NCBI GenBank assembly: GCA_020310875.1
Contig: CM035430.1
Location: 102,364,431-102,428,430, forward strand
Direction of reading: 5' to 3'
DNA from: Ceratopteris richardii
Taxonomy: Eukaryota; Streptophyta; Polypodiopsida; Polypodiales; Pteridaceae
DNA length: 64,000 bases
The position numbers were made by a program, and so were the translations under genes. A model generated the notes under the pieces. It saw only the letters and a program-made list of their open reading frames with translations, was not told where the DNA came from and made no database searches. Below, piece by piece: positions 39,983 through 53,760 of the stretch; the stretch's first letter is position 1; the number at the start of each line of letters is the position of its first letter.

Positions 39983-41690
39983 CTATCCGAAAATAGAAGA
40001 AGGACGTGCCGAATGGTTGGCCTTGTAATGTGGCCCTATCATGCATACTTTGGATCTTGGCAACTCCTCATGTGTGCAATTGGAAGTAGTTGCCCGGTGT
40101 ATGCAGCTTGTCTTGTCTTTCGGCATCCATATTTGCTTCACTTGGGTGCGACGTACTGTGTTCTCCACCTTGTTGACGAATGCTGTTCGTTTTCGGTTGT
40201 ATGTCTTCTGATTCTGTTTTGGGAATCTCAAGTCGGTTTGTATTGCATTTGGAGATTCCTTCTTCCTCCAATATGTCCTTTCCCTCGTCTGATGTGTCTG
40301 TTGACCTTGTTGAGTATGATATCTCTTCGGAGGATGTTCCTTGTTTGTAATGGTCGTCCTTTGGGTACATGACTTTGGGATCCAAATCTTTGTTCGATCA
40401 GGTTGTGCAGTTATCAGCTTCTTTGGGATCCATATGCTCTTGAGTCGTGTGTGCCTGATGTGTTCGAAATTCTTTGTCTGCTTATGCAATTGCTCACGCT
40501 GTTGTCGAAGACTTTTCTGTTGCTGAAGATAGGCCTTCTTTTGGTCCTTTCTTATCCAAGCTCGTGTAGAATGTGGAATGGGGTACACCTTCACGGTTGT
40601 AGACTTCACGTTTTGCAGAGGAATATTTTGTCTTGGACTTTGTGGTTCTCTGTGCTTGATTTCATGTTCTTGTGCACTCTTGTGACTCTCTAAACTCAAG
40701 GATGGAGTGCACACAGGACTCACGGTATTTTCACATGAAGTACTTGATGATGGGGTTTCTATATTGCTAGGGAACATACAATCATGACTTTGTTCATCAG
40801 GATGAACTTTTGGCTCTATAATAGCAGCTTTGGGTGGTCGTTCGTCTAGCAAACTATATACTTCACGAGGTCCAATCCTGGCCGAGATGTATCCTAAAGC
40901 CAATTGAATGGTTACCTCATATTCATATATCCAATCTTGGCCTAACACCACATCTTCAAGCAGATCTTGGTCCTGACATACTAAAAGTCTCTGCTCCATT
41001 GTGTTGTTCCCCATGTGTAAAGGTAGAGTGATCTCACCTATGCATTGAGTAACTTTTCCTCCTATTCCAATTAGCTGTGCCTTCGATGGCCGTAACTCCT
41101 CTTTAAGTCTCTGAGACAAAGAGAATCTAATGCAACTTATTGCCGCTCCTGTGTCTATAAGAGCATCCACCAAGTGGTACTCTTTTCGTCCTGCTCCCAG
41201 ATTCAAATAAGGTTGTCTTCTTTGTTGTCCAGAGTTCTCTGTGGCTCTGAAATTAGCCATAGGGATGAGTTCTTCTCCTACTCGATATCTCTCGTCTCTT
41301 TCTCTCATCCACTCTTTCCGTTTTTTGATACGTTCTAGGGCTTCCTGTCTAGCTTCTTCGCGTATGCGTTCTTCTTCCTTTTTTCTACTCTGAGCTCCTA
41401 AGAGTCGTGCTAACATTTGATCCGTTAGAGGCTCCATAAATCTTTTCACTCTGCAACCACTGATGTAGTTGGGAAGAATATCTCCGTCTAGTGTGGCGAG
41501 ATTGACTGCACCACTAGTGGAGATTCGATTTATGATCATAGGTCCATATCCACGTTTCTGTAGTTTCTTTGCATGCTGTTTGAGTGTGTATACTAGGACT
41601 AAATCGCCTTCTTTCAGTCCCTTGTCTTTTATATGTGCATCATAATAAGCCTTTTGTCTCCGTTTAGCGGCATAGATGCCTGCTACTGTT
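39983..41690 (-). pseudogene. Element C gag-pol C-terminal part: post-integrase, second protease-like domain, tail
   Basis: This is the continuation of the polyprotein after the frameshift near 41690; an in-frame ATG lies at 41539. It has the post-integrase segment (MIINRISTSGAV, LPNYISGCRVK), a KKEEERIREEA helix and the second protease-like domain with LIDTGAA (near 41145-41165) and VLGQDWIYE (near 40930). A long basic tail carries three or more repeats of the WIPK/WIRK type (AWIRKDQKK, IWIPKKL, IWIPKSC, IWMPKD). The second protease-like domain is therefore conserved in all three elements. Confidence 0.9.
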
Positions 41691-44600
41691 GCAATCTAGT
41701 CTCATGCAGCTTTTCTATTTGCTCTAATTGCTGAGATAATTCATGACCGTTCCACTCATACTGTTGGGCTACTTTTAATGTAGGCACTAAGAAGTCAATT
41801 GGCAAAATTGCATTTTGCCCATACACTAAATTGAAAGGTGTAGTTCCAATAGCCGTTTTATAAGCCACTCGGAAGGCCCAAATTGCGTGATGCAATTGTT
41901 TGTCCCAGTCTGACCTCCCATTATTGACAATTTTTGTCAATAACGTACAAAGCACTTTGTTGGAACTTTCAGCTTGTCCATTAGCTTGAGGGTGGTATGG
42001 GGCTGACTTTTTATGAATCACTAAGAATTCATTCATTAGCGATTCAATGACTTCGTTTAAGAAATGAGTTCCTCGATCACTCACTATCTCGATCGGTAGT
42101 CCAAAGCGTGTGAATATGTGCTCAAAGAGAAATTTTGCTGTAGTTTGAGCATCATTCTTTCTAGTGGCTTTTGCTTCTACCCACTTAGTCAAGTAATCAG
42201 TGGCTACTATGATGTATTCCGCATGTGATCCTTTCGCAGGTGGATTGATAGGTCCTATGAAGTCAATTCCCCATTTGGTAAATGCTCTCGCACAAACCAT
42301 GGGTCTTAAAGGCATGTCATCTCTTCTAATAGGATATTTTGCTCTCTGACATGTTTCACAGCTTCTCACGTATGTCTCTGCGTCCATATGTAGAGTTGGC
42401 CACCACAGGCCTGCAAAGAGAATCATCTTGACCGTTCTATCTGCTGAGAAATGTCCTCCCGCAGCTCCTGCGTGTGCCATTTCTAATACAGAGAGATATT
42501 CATTCTCATGAATGCACAATCTTAGTTGGTTATCCTTTCCGCGTTTAAAGAGTTGTTTTCCTATGATGACGTAATCTTTGCTCTGTTCTTCAAGAGCACG
42601 TTTTCTTGCTAGGGTAGCTCCGTCAGGGTACTCTCGAGTTTTCAAGAACTTTACTAAAGGCATGCTCCACCTAGGTGCTATTGTAGAATAGCATAATGTA
42701 GAGTTCTCTCCTGGGATTTGTTCTTGACAGGTTTGACAGGTTGACACATAATGATGTGTATCTCGTTGCATGGTTGGCCAATATATGCCGAATCTCTTGA
42801 GTGTTTGCCATGTTCCATTTGCATTCAAATGAGCGTTCCATTGGTTTATGTGTGCTTTTTGAAGCCACATTTCTTGTTCCCCTTCCTCCACGCATCTCAT
42901 CAAAAGTCCGCTTGAATCCTGGTGGTACAAACTTCCAGCAATAATGTGAAGGTTTTTAGTCTTCCATAGATCTTGCTTTCGGTTTGGCGTGATCCCATCT
43001 TTAGGTCCATGTGTGAGTATCGGGATCAACTTTTCTGCCCACTGAGGACATACTTCCAGGTTAAAGAGATAAGTGTCTGGCAGATCATCAGGAACTCCAC
43101 TCGGTGGCTCTCCGTGTTTTAACCTAGAAAGATGGTCTGCCCTCACATGTGTGTTTCCTTTTTTTACTATTACCTCAAAGTCAAACTCCATTAGTAACAA
43201 GAACCATCGCACCAACCTTCCTGTGCTACAAGGTTTATTGACTAAATACAACAAAGCTTGATGGTCTATGAAGAATTTGAATTTGTTGGCTAAGAGGTAA
43301 TGTCTAAACTTCTTGACTGCATAAACCATTCCTAAGCCTTCTCTTTCTGTAGTTGTGTAATTTCGTTCGGCTTGGTTTAATTGTCTACTCGCATAAGCGA
43401 TTGGATGGTCAAGCTTTCCCTCATCAGCCGGTTGTGCTAGGATACATCCAATTGCATAATTCGAAGCGTCAACATGAATATGAAAAGGCTTACTCCAGTT
43501 GGGTGATTTTAGAATTGGGGCTGTACTCAGCCTCTTTTTAAGCTCGTTGAAGGCCTTCTCACACTCGTCTGTCCAAATGAACTGAGTCAATAGACCGTAT
43601 AAGGGCTTGGCTATTATGGCATACATGTGAATAAACCTACGGTAATATCCACAATGTCCCATAAAAGCTTGTACTTCCTTCACATTTTTGGGTCTCGGTA
43701 AGTCTAATATGACTTTAATCTTATCCTCATCCGTCGATATCCCATTTCTAGAAACTATGTGTCCTAGTATTTTGCCTTGTCTTACCATGAAGACACATTT
43801 TTCTGGGTTTAGGCAGACTCTATACTGTCTACATTTGTTGAATATCTTCCTTAATTCTGGTATGTGATCGGGTCTTTGATTGGAATATGTGCAAAGATCA
43901 TCTACATACACTTCCATGCTTTTTTTCAAGAATTCCTTAAAAACGTGACACATTAATCGTTGGAAGGTAGCTGGGGCATTCGTTAAACCAAAAGGCATGA
44001 CTCTAAAGGCGTATACTCCCCATTCAGTTGCAAATGCAGTCTTATGTTGGTCCTCAGGAGCAATGGCTACCTGATTATACCCTGAAAAGCCATCCAAAAA
44101 ACTATAAACTTCCTTCCCTGCTACCCTTTCCAAGAGATGGTCAGTGATCGGTAAGGGATAGCTATCCCTTATGGTGGCGGAGTTCACTTTTTTCAAGTTG
44201 ATGCACACTCTTAATTTCCCATTTTTCTTTGGTACAACTACCAAGGGTGATACCCATTCCGTGTGCTCAATTTCGTAGATGAATCCAGCGTCTAACAACT
44301 TATCTATTTCTTCTTTTATCTTGGCTGAATATACATCATTATAAGTATAAGGTCTCTGTTTGGAAGGTTTGGCCTCGGAAGTCATGGGGATTCTATGAGC
44401 ACATATAGATGGATCTACTCCTTTTAAATCCTTATAGGTCCAAGCAAAGACATCCCGGTATTCTCTTATGAGTAGAATTAGCTCTTGCTCCTCTTCCTCT
44501 GAGACATCCTGTCCTATGAAAGTACATCGTTCCTCTCCTCCTTCCATGGTTACAACTATTTTCTTGGTCTGCTCTTTATTATCATATGCTATTCCCGGTT

Positions 44601-47600
44601 GTGCCTCTCTTTTAGGCATTTGAATAGCAATCTTCCTCTCTTCTACTTCATATTTTTTGAAATGCGCTGGTACCTCAAATTGGTCTTGAAGCTTATTATC
44701 GTCATCTTCCAACTCCCTTTCAACTTCTAATTCTTCCTTTTGTGTGAGATCCTCATGTTGTTCATTGGCAATGATATCCATGTTGGTGGTACTAATTCCT
44801 AGATCCAGGGGTTCTGATTCCATTTCAATGCTCTCGTAGTCCTCCTTCCAGTCTTTCTCAAATGCTTCTCCTTCTCCTGCCTCCTGAAGGACTACCATAT
44901 ACAGACTAATGTCATAACCCTCCTCGTCAATACATTCGTTCATAGTTACCACTTCTTCCTTTACACACACATCGAGGGTGGCTAAGATTTCCATCCAACC
45001 ATGAGGTTCGAACTCCTCGTCTGGAAATACTTGTGGCATATAAGCTGGATCTTGTACCGATATCACTACACCTTGTTTCTGCTGCCAACTTTTTCTTCTC
45101 TCTTCTTCCTTTTTAGCAGCTTGGCATATCCATAGATGAGTGTCCTCGTTCATCCAGGATTGGTCACTAGAACCTGCACTATGAATCGATTGATCGTCTT
45201 CCTCTTTATGGACTTGATTCCATTGCAGAGGTGGTACATCTTGATATGCATACGTATGTAGGTTGATCCTAGTGGTGACTCCTGCGTGTTGTAGGTACAC
45301 TGCATCCTTTCCCCAATCTTGTACTACCTTTAGCTGTCTCATGAATGGCCTTCCCAAGATCATCTCATAGTTGCTCGGCCTTTCAAAGTGACAAATTGCT
45401 AAGGTATGCTCGAATTCCACTCCGCACGTAGTGAAGACTACTCGTTCCAACAATCCTAAGGGTCTTTCTGTATGTCCATCGGCCATCTGAATTTTCATAC
45501 GTGTTGGTCTCAATGCTGGTTTTCCCCATTTCTCCCAAATTTCTTTGGTAGCAATGCCTACACCAGCTCCTGAATCTAATATGGCTTTGGTTGTGTAACC
45601 CTTGTAAGTGATTGGTAGACATGTATTTCCTTCATCTCCTTCACTAAAGTCTCCTACTTTATCCACTGGAACTCTCACCGTTTTCACTTCGTCATCTACC
45701 TCCTTCTCTGCCTCCTTGACTTCCCACTGATTGATCAATTTTTCTTTTAGATGTGGTTTTACCTTTAGCAATTCTTCGAATGTTAAGGTACATGGGATTT
45801 TCACTTCCCTAAGGCGTTGTATAATTTCCGATGTTTGAACGGATGGATTCGTTTCCCGCCTTTGTATTGATGGAATGCGATACAATTCTGAGTTGTGCTC
45901 GTATTCCCCGGTGTAATTAGGTAGCTCCTTTACATCGTCTTCCACTTCTTTGTCACTTGCATCCATTGGAAAAATTTCTTCTGAATTAAGTTCAGGTATT
46001 GAATCCTCTATTTCGTTTTCTGCTTTCAGTTCTTCAAAGGGCGGTTCCATTCCCTCTACTTTTTTCCACTTGTCCTCTTGAACTTTCGCCCATAAATCCT
46101 TAGTCCAGTCTCCTTCCGTTTCAGGGACTATGGATCCTTCCCTTCTTTCAACACCAATTTCATCATCCAGAGGTCTATTTACGTTAGGCTTTTCCTGATT
46201 ATTTAGACACTCTTGGAATCTTTCTTTGCAAATTTGGTTGTTTGGTAATGGTGATGTGGGTTTTTCTAATGTTTGTTGGGCAACTTCTATTAATTTTTTG
46301 CAGATTTCCAATCTTTCTTTCTCTAAGTCGCCTCTCGGATACTCTCTCTCATGTTGTTCTATGGTAGGTCCTGCTTTTATTCTCGCTTTGTATGCCTGAA
46401 TCCACATCGCTAACTCTTCAGGCATTGTGTCTGCTAACACCGATTCTACCTCCTCCCTTTTATTCTCCTTTTTATTGTCTCCTTCCACTTGTGCTTCTTC
46501 TGTTGATTTCTGTTTACTCTTTTCATTTTCCTTCCTTTGTATTAACTTTTTTTCTTTTATCCTGTCTCTTCTTTGCTTCCATCTTTGGGATCGTTTACTG
46601 GTGATACTTTTTTCTGGTTCTTCTGAGTCTTCTACTCTGTGAGGGATGGGTGTATTTCCCTCTTTGTCACTTTGGTTATTTTCTTCGGTTTTATCAGGGT
46701 TTTCTCTAGCCTTTGCTCTCGTTATGGCTTTTAATGGTATAGTGTACTCTTTATCACTCCCTGACGATTCAATTACCTCTATCACGTTAATCTGTACGTT
46801 AGATGTGACTTTGTTTGGGTTCTTAGGACAATCTCTGAAAAGATGTTCCTTTCCACAATCGCTACAGTATCCTTCCCAAATTCGTTGTGGTGGTGGTGGG
46901 TTCGGTAATGTACATTCTCTGATATAGTGGTCACCTCCACATCTGTAGCATGGTCCTCTAGGTACAGGTGGTCTATTCATTGGTCGAGGTGGCATGGTTG
47001 CTCTAGGAGCTGAGTACATTAATGGTACATAATCTTGCTCGTAGTTATATGAACTCTCCGGTGTCTCCATGCCATAAGCATATGGGTCGTATTGTTGCCC
47101 ATATTCCATTGTTGAGCTTTCATAACCTGGGTATGTTCCTTGACTAGGTTCATAAAATGAGTCATATGGTTCACTACTGGTCAAAGGCGTTGCCGGCACT
47201 ATGGCCCTTTCTAAGTTTTCCTCTGGCTGCGCTATCTTAACTGGGACAACGTTCTGAGGGTGGGGCGGTTGTTGTCCTAGCACCGGTTGAGGCTGTGTAT
47301 ATCCCTGGTATGCGTATGGTCGTGGCATGGGTGCCTGCGGCTGATACGGTGGATACCTGAAGGCTTCTCCTCCTTGCTGGTTCTGCGGATATCCATATGG
47401 TCTCACATAAGGTTGGGTGGGTCTGGTTTGCCTATTGTAAGGGCAGTTCTCAGTGCTATGATTTGTGTACCTCTGCTCTATGCTGCAATACTGTAGTGGT
47501 CCTGGGACAGAGGGTCTATGAGGAGCATAGGCAGGTGGTGGGACTACTCCCCTAGTACACAAGTGAGAAGGATGATCCCCTCCGCACTGCATACATCTTC

Positions 47601-49305
47601 TAAGCATAGGCGTTCTCATAGGATTGGTGGGATAATTCCTCTGTCCTTGCATATTCAGTTTTTTTGCTAGCAAGTCGGCAATTTCCTCAATGTTGTTTGT
47701 AGGGTTCGATGTGCTATTTGATGACTCTTCACTTTTCACACTTCCTTGGGGTATTTTCAAGTCTCCTGCAAGGTTTTCCTCTAGGTCTATACATTCCTTC
47801 ATACACTCTTGCAGAGTTTGAACTCTCTTCACGTACACTAATGACCTCAAGGTTCCGTTCAATAGTCCTTCTAAGAACAATGATACCATCTTGTTTTGTG
47901 TTGGTCTCTCCTCTACGGGGCATCTATCCACATACTGCTTGAATCTCCTGGTAGCCAATCTGACTGACTCAGTTGGAGCTTGCTTGAAGCTGTGGATTAA
48001 TGACGAAGAATTGTTCTTGATTCCAGACTTGGTAAATTCTTCAATCATTTCTTGATACACTTGATCCATGTTCTGAAAGGTATTTGGATCCAATGGCTGA
48101 AACCAGGCCAGGGCTGTGTCTGACAAGGTGAGGCCAAAGGATTCATATTGAATCATGAAGTCATCTACCTGCTCGGCTCTAACTACTTGTTTAAATTCTG
48201 CTATATGATTATAGGGTTCACTCGAGCCATCATAATGATTTCTCATGCATTTGGCCACTTGAATCGGTCTTAGTCTCCTTCCTACTTCAGGTTGTCTCGG
48301 CAATACAGGGTAATTTGGTCTTCCTATAGGTATGCCTGGTCCTCGTACTACCTGTGGTCTGACTGGAGCACGAACTCCTTGTCTTGGGTCCATAGCTGGT
48401 TGTGGCCGGTAATTAGGGTTAGTGGCAGGTATCGCAAATTGCACATGAGGTCTGATAGGGATCTGGGTTTGTTGAGTTTGTTGTGTTTGTCCCGAATGTT
48501 GACTTGAGTCATATTGAGAAGTTCCATGTGGGTTCCGTGAAGTGGTTGCTTGGTCCCTTGGGGGGAACACTGGAATGTTCTGATATTTCAGCTCAGCTCT
48601 CTCTACTTCAGTGACTGGCCAATATCTTCTGTGGTCTTTGTCCAAATATGTAATGATGGTGGGGAATTCAGGATCTTGTAACTCATAGATGGTAACTGGA
48701 TTAGGAGCAGCGTCCCAAATAGAGGAATGGGTCCTGAGCAGGTGCTCCATCCCATTGATCAAATACACATCTATTAGAGTGTCATCCTGAGGAACTAAGT
48801 CTCCTCTCCAAAGTTTAGTAATTGTCGATCTACCTCTAGGAGTTGTTACTTGTTCCTCAGTTCCATGTCCATTTAAACTTGAAGTGTCGTTTTCCTCACC
48901 ACGCTCATTAATGATTTCCGGGTGTTCAGTGACCATGTATTGAATGCCTCGTTTATCCATGTACAGTCCTCCTATGTACTTGACTGCTGGTCTTGGCACT
49001 ATGTAGGCCTCTGAAGCCTTCCTCAATCTGGCCACTGATCTGTTTAGACCATCTAAATAGATAGGGATCTCATTGTGGTTAGTGCTCACATATTCTAAGG
49101 AAGTTCTGTATTCGCCCTCAATGATGGACATCTGGCCAATCATGGGCACAGTGTTTTGCATATCCTCGGAAGCCATGGGGATTTCTCCTTCTGACTCACT
49201 GGAGGTCTCAGAATAGTGTGATCGGTTACTTGGTTCGGCAACACTCCCTACAGAAGAAATTACACTTCTTCGGCTTCCTAGGGTTCTTCCTGATCTCAAG
49301 TTCAT
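41683..49305 (-). pseudogene. Element C gag-pol main frame, ending in a 1-nt frameshift
   Basis: The 2540-codon frame starts at MNLRSGRTLG. Approximate residues: gag core 350-520; knuckles CMQCGGDH, CYRCGGDH and CSDCGKEH (all CX2CX3HX4C) and a CX8HX4C motif; retropepsin 1 with LDSGAG near 1243; RT with YVDD near 1800; RNase H near 1930-2050; zinc module 1 (AHINQWNAH) and module 2 (AHAGAAGGH); integrase D, D, E near 2345, 2408 and 2443. The frame closes at TAG 41683 because 1 nt is missing just after ETRL relative to B. Everything downstream is intact in the shifted frame, so this looks like a single recent mutation or a sequencing error. Confidence 0.94.
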
Positions 49306-50816
49306 TCACTTAAGAGCTTTAATCAAATCTTGTCCACCTTTAGTCTCTAGAAGTCTAAGTTATGGCTCAGAAGTCTAGGAAAACTTAGGCTGGAATGTGA
49401 CTGAAAGAAAATTTCAAGTCACGATACTTGACTCTCACGACCTCTGAGAAAACGATCGCTGACAAACGACCTTTGAGAAAAACGATCGCTGACAGACGAC
49501 ACTCGGGTGAAACGATCGCTGGAAAACGACCTTTCAGAGAAACGATCGCTGAAAAACGATCTTTCCCAGGCGATCTCTGACTAAAAACGATACACGATCG
49601 CTCAACAAAACGATCTACGACCTCTGACCCGAAACGACCGCTAACAAACGATACTTCAACAAAACGATCGCTGGAAATCGACACTTGGATCTAACGATAC
49701 TTGATCAAAACGATCGCTAGAAAACGATCTTTGACCAACGATCTCTAGCCAAACGATCTCTGGCAGAAAGCGATACACGACCGACGATCTCTGAGAGAAA
49801 CGATCGGCGATACTTCGGCTGAAACGACACGCGATCTCTCACTAGACGATACACGATACTCGGATAGAAACGATCTACGACCTTCATTGGAAACGATCGA
49901 CGATACCTATCTGAAACGATACCGATCTTTGACAAGTGTCGCGATCTCTGGATCACGATACTTGACAAACGATACACAACCGACGACCTTTGATCAAAAC
50001 GATCTCTAGCGAAACGATCTACGACCGCTGTCTTGGAACGATCTCTAGCGAAACGATCTACGACCGCTGTCTTGGAACGATCTACGATACCTCACAAAAC
50101 GATCGACGACCGCTGGGAAATATCGCGATACTCAACCGCAGGAGTAAAACGATACTCGACCGCAGGAGCAAAGCGATACTTGACCCTTTTTCAAATTTTT
50201 GTGTTGTTTTTTGAGGTTTGGATGTTTCCCCCTTTCTCTCCTAGGTTCTCTCTCTTACCCTCACCCACTGTATCAATCATCCAAGGACTTTTAACCCCCT
50301 GAAAACCCAAACGACACTCAGCGCAGGTCGTTTTTTCCTCTTCCTAAATTGAAATGCTGGAAGTTTCTGAGCAAATGGGTAGTTTAGTTTACCTTGGAAG
50401 CACCCATGATCACTTGGTCTAACTCTCTTGCACTGAACTCTCCCTTTTTGCTTGCTCTTCCTCGAAACGACCGCTGGGCTCACACGACACTCGATGCAGC
50501 TCTCCACGATACTTGTTCAACAAGTAACTTGAAAATGAAGAATTTTTTGGCTTTTATACTTGGGAATTCCTAACTTACTGAAAAATGAAAATTCTTGAAC
50601 AAACCTAAAGCCTACTCTACTCTCCACTCACTCCTATTTTACTCCTTCTACTCACTCCCCTAATCTATCAACTTACTACACACACTCCAAGAATGAGAAG
50701 TAGCAAGTGCGGTTGAAAATGACTTACCAAAGAAGAGAAGATTTCCGCTCCTCCAAGTTCTTCAAAGCAAAAAAAGCTACTTACCATCACACGAATGCCT
50801 CGGTTTGATTCGTCAC
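49306..50816 (-). other. Element C 5' leader (non-coding)
   Basis: The 1.5-kb leader has the array at 49420-50185, a few scattered units nearer the LTR (50463-50513) and no sense ORF. The layout parallels A and B. Confidence 0.85.
49420..50185 (-). repeat. Element C leader array of >40 short CGATCG/CGAT units
   Basis: Irregularly spaced units of 12-20 bp such as AAACGATCGCTGA, AACGATCTCTG, AACGACCTTTG and CGATACTTGA fill about 765 bp. The commonest core is the palindrome CGATCG. Two points carry TCGCGAT (near 49940 and 50128), as in A and B. A second-order duplication is visible at about 49998-50080. Related motifs also occur in C's LTR (near 51070). Confidence 0.92.
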
Positions 50817-50834
50817 TCCCCGGCAACGGCGCCA
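50817..50834 (-). promoter_or_regulatory. Element C primer-binding site (tRNA-Asp type)
   Basis: The minus strand reads TGGCGCCGTTGCCGGGGA, 7 nt from the LTR end, identical to A and B. Confidence 0.93.
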
Positions 50835-50841
50835 AAAAGTG

Positions 50842-51734
50842 TGTTGACCTAAGCTTCAACTTAGGGACTTGCGGAGAAAGAGACTGTACCTCAATCCCCT
50901 CACAAGTGCATATAGTGGGGATACACGCTTTTAATTTATCAATCCGAAGAGTATACTAACCTAGCCGAGTGTATGAAGACATGCAAATGCGTAATGGTCA
51001 ATGCAAAAGTATTACTCAAAAGTGAAAATGAGGAAATCACTTATCCTAACAAGCTTCAACTGTAGGTCAAGGCGAAACGATACTTGGTGCAGCAGCCGTC
51101 AGTATTTTGGACTTTTCTCCTAGCTCCGAGCTCCAAATATAGCGAATAGCATATGCGTTTCGAAGCTCTCGAGAAGACGCATCCAATGGCGGTGGTTTCA
51201 CACAATTCCGACACTCCTACTTCAAGTTATGACAGAAATACCTAGTCGCGGGAATACTTTCCTACACTTCAGCACCTCCTACACCTCGCACACACCTCTC
51301 CTACAGCCAAGAAACACTCTCAAGGATAGATCACACTCACAAGCACTCTTTCCAAGCAATACACATGCATACAAGCTCACGAAGAAGAAGATGAAGAGGG
51401 AAGAAGACACAAATTCGAAATTTTGTGCACTCTATTCTCACAATGGCAAAAAAGTCTTTTACAAAGAGTCACATTTGACTTATATACCAGTGCCCTAAAA
51501 ATGGTCCTTTCACACAAGTGACCGGCACTTTTATTCCCTAAGAGCTAATTTCCTACTATTTTACATGGGTAAGCTTCTATTCTTCTATGGGAATGCATCT
51601 AGAGGACTCCTCTAGTGCCTTTACAAGGGAAATATATTACAGAAATGAATATGTTACAAAAATATCTGGTCCAAATCGGAAAAATTTTGGGGCCCGTCTT
51701 TTTCTCTGCTTTGTGCGCTCTTTGGCTCTGCAAC
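50842..51734 (-). repeat. Element C 5' LTR
   Basis: The LTR is 893 bp, minus orientation TGTTGCAGAGCC to GGTCAACA, with perfect 5-bp terminal inverted repeats TGTTG/CAACA. A minus-strand TATATAAG lies at 51479-51486. An alternative left end at 50840 is possible because the bases repeat (TGTGTTG). The boundary at 51734 is where copia E coding sequence resumes. Confidence 0.9.
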
Positions 51735-52493
51735 AGTAATGTTAGTCATGCCTTGTTCACTTATGGAGGACATAAGATCTCTAAGTTAGATCTTTGGCAC
51801 AAGAGGCTTGGACACTTTAATGAAAGAGGTATCAAAGATATGATCAACAATGGTTCAGTGCTTGGATTGCCTAATGTTGCAGGTCAACATATGACATACA
51901 TATGTGAGGCATGTCAATTAGGTAAGGCTCATAAGCAATCTTACTCCAAGCATGGTTTCATGTATTCAGAGAAGCTTGAGTTGGTACACACAGATGTGTG
52001 GGGACCATCAAAGGATTTCAGTATCAATGGTTCAAGGTATTATGTGATTTATGTTGATGATGCTACCGGATGGATCACTATATATGTGATCAAAGATAAG
52101 TCAGAAGTATTCAACACATTCAAACACTATCATGTGTATGCAGAGAGAATTACAGGTCATAAATTGAAAAGACTAAGGTCAGATGGAGGGGGAGAGTATT
52201 TTTCTAAAGAGTTCAGTGATTACTTGTGGAATGCAGGTATAAAAAGGGAAATTACTTGCAGGTACTCTCCTCAACAAAATGTTGTTGCAGAGAGAACTAG
52301 AACTCTTGTTGAGTTTGCAAGGTCAATGATGAAGGAGAAAAAATACCCAAATTATTTGTGGGCTGAGGCTGTAAATACAGCTACTTATTTGGTTAATATG
52401 TTACCATGTAAAGCCTTGCAGGGTATGACACCATATGAGGCATGGTGGGGTAAGAGACCTACCTTGGATCATTGCAAAGTATTTGGATGCTGA
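51735..52493 (+). pseudogene. Copia element E integrase, N-truncated
   Basis: Starts at C's insertion edge within the GAG-pre-integrase region (LWHKRLGHFNERG), then the zinc-binding CEACQLGKAHK, and integrase core with HTDVWGPSK, YVIYVDDATG, RSDGGGEYF and SPQQNVVAERTR. The frame stops in LDHCKVFGC because about 53 nt are missing before YVFIGYDD. The protein upstream of 51735 is gone. Confidence 0.9.
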
Positions 52494-53760
52494 AAAGTAT
52501 GTGTTCATTGGTTATGATGACAAGTAGATGGGTTATAGATTGTGGAGCCCATCCAAAAATCAATTCATTGTGTTTAAGAATGTTACATTTGATGAGCAAG
52601 GTACTTGGTATGCAGGTACAATCAATATTAATACAGGTGATGAAGAAGTTGTGAGTCAAAAGAAGGGTAAATCAAAGGTTCAGATATTTGATGAAGAGGA
52701 GAATAATGAAGTGCAGGTTGAAGTTGAAGAAATGCCAAGATTTGATCCTGAGTGTGAAGAACCAGAAACCTCAAGGAGTGGAGAACTTAGAAGGTCATCA
52801 AGACAAAAGTGGCAACCTACAAGGTATAGCTATGATACTTCTTTTTTGGCTACCAAAGATTATGCTTACATGATAAAGGCAGATGAAGACCCTTCTACAT
52901 ATGAAGAGGCAAAAGGTAAGGAAAATTGGGAGAAAGCTATGCAGGAAGAATATGATGCATTGATGGAGAATCAGACATGCGATTTGGTTCCTAAACCAAA
53001 TAGTCAGAAAATCATTGGATGCAAGTGGGTCTACAAAACAAAGAGATTTGCAGATGGAAGTGTGTCTAGGTACAAAGCTAGACTTGTTGTAAAAGGGTTT
53101 GCTCAAACATGTGGTATTGATTATGATGAGACTTATAGTCCTGTGGCAAAGATGACAACCATCAGGACACTCATAGCCATTGCTGCATGTAAAGGTTGGA
53201 AATTATGTCACTTAGATGTGAAGAATGCTTTTTTAAATGGTTACATTTCAGATGATGTTTTCATGGAGCAACCTCAAGGATTCAGAGATGGAAGGTATCC
53301 AGATCATGTATGTAAGCTCAAGAGAGCTTTGTATGGGTTGAAGCAGGCCCCAAGGGCATGGAATTATAGACTTGTAAAGTTCTTGAAAGAACTTGGATTT
53401 CAAGTATCTAAGGCAGATAGTAGCTTGCTTGTTAAAGCAAGTGATGGTGGGTTCATTTATATGTGCATATATGTTGATGATATAATTCTTACAGGTACAG
53501 ATGAGAAAGGCATTCAAAGCCTAAAGAAGCAAATGGAGAAAGAGTTCAAAATTAGTGATTTGGGAGACATGTCATATTTCTTGGGCATGGAGATTTCATA
53601 CACTCAACATGGAGTGTATGTGACTCAAGAAAGGTATTTGAAGAACTTGTTAATCAAGTTTAAAATGAATGATTGCAGGGTAGCACCTACTCCAATGGAG
53701 GTGAATCACAAATTGAGCAGAAATGGTGGAGAAGAATTTAAGGATATGAAGCTACATTAA
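52494..53760 (+). pseudogene. Copia element E reverse transcriptase
   Basis: After a TAG near 52526 the frame is open for 410 codons from 52528. RT motifs: NWEKAMQEEYDAL, WVYKTKRFADGSVSRYKARL, LDVKNAFLNG, LYGLKQAPRAW, YVDDIILTG and LGDMSYFLGMEI. It ends with a frameshift after MKLH at 53757. Otherwise well preserved. Confidence 0.92.

Larger units (their letters stand above)
36194..51734 (-). mobile_element. Ty3/gypsy element C, 15.5 kb, lacking its 3' LTR
   Basis: Read leftward: 893-bp LTR, tRNA-Asp primer site, 1.5-kb leader with array, gag-pol (one 1-nt frameshift), fused downstream ORF, then truncation. The proteins are collinear with A and B but more divergent, and the LTR is unrelated by eye. 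It sits in copia E's protease/integrase region. The expected duplication beside the LTR is GTAAT (51735-51739), with the partner lost in the deletion. Confidence 0.94.

Noticed and set aside
51615-51734. N-terminal ~40 codons of the ORF at 51615
   Set aside because: These lie in C's LTR; copia E begins only at 51735.
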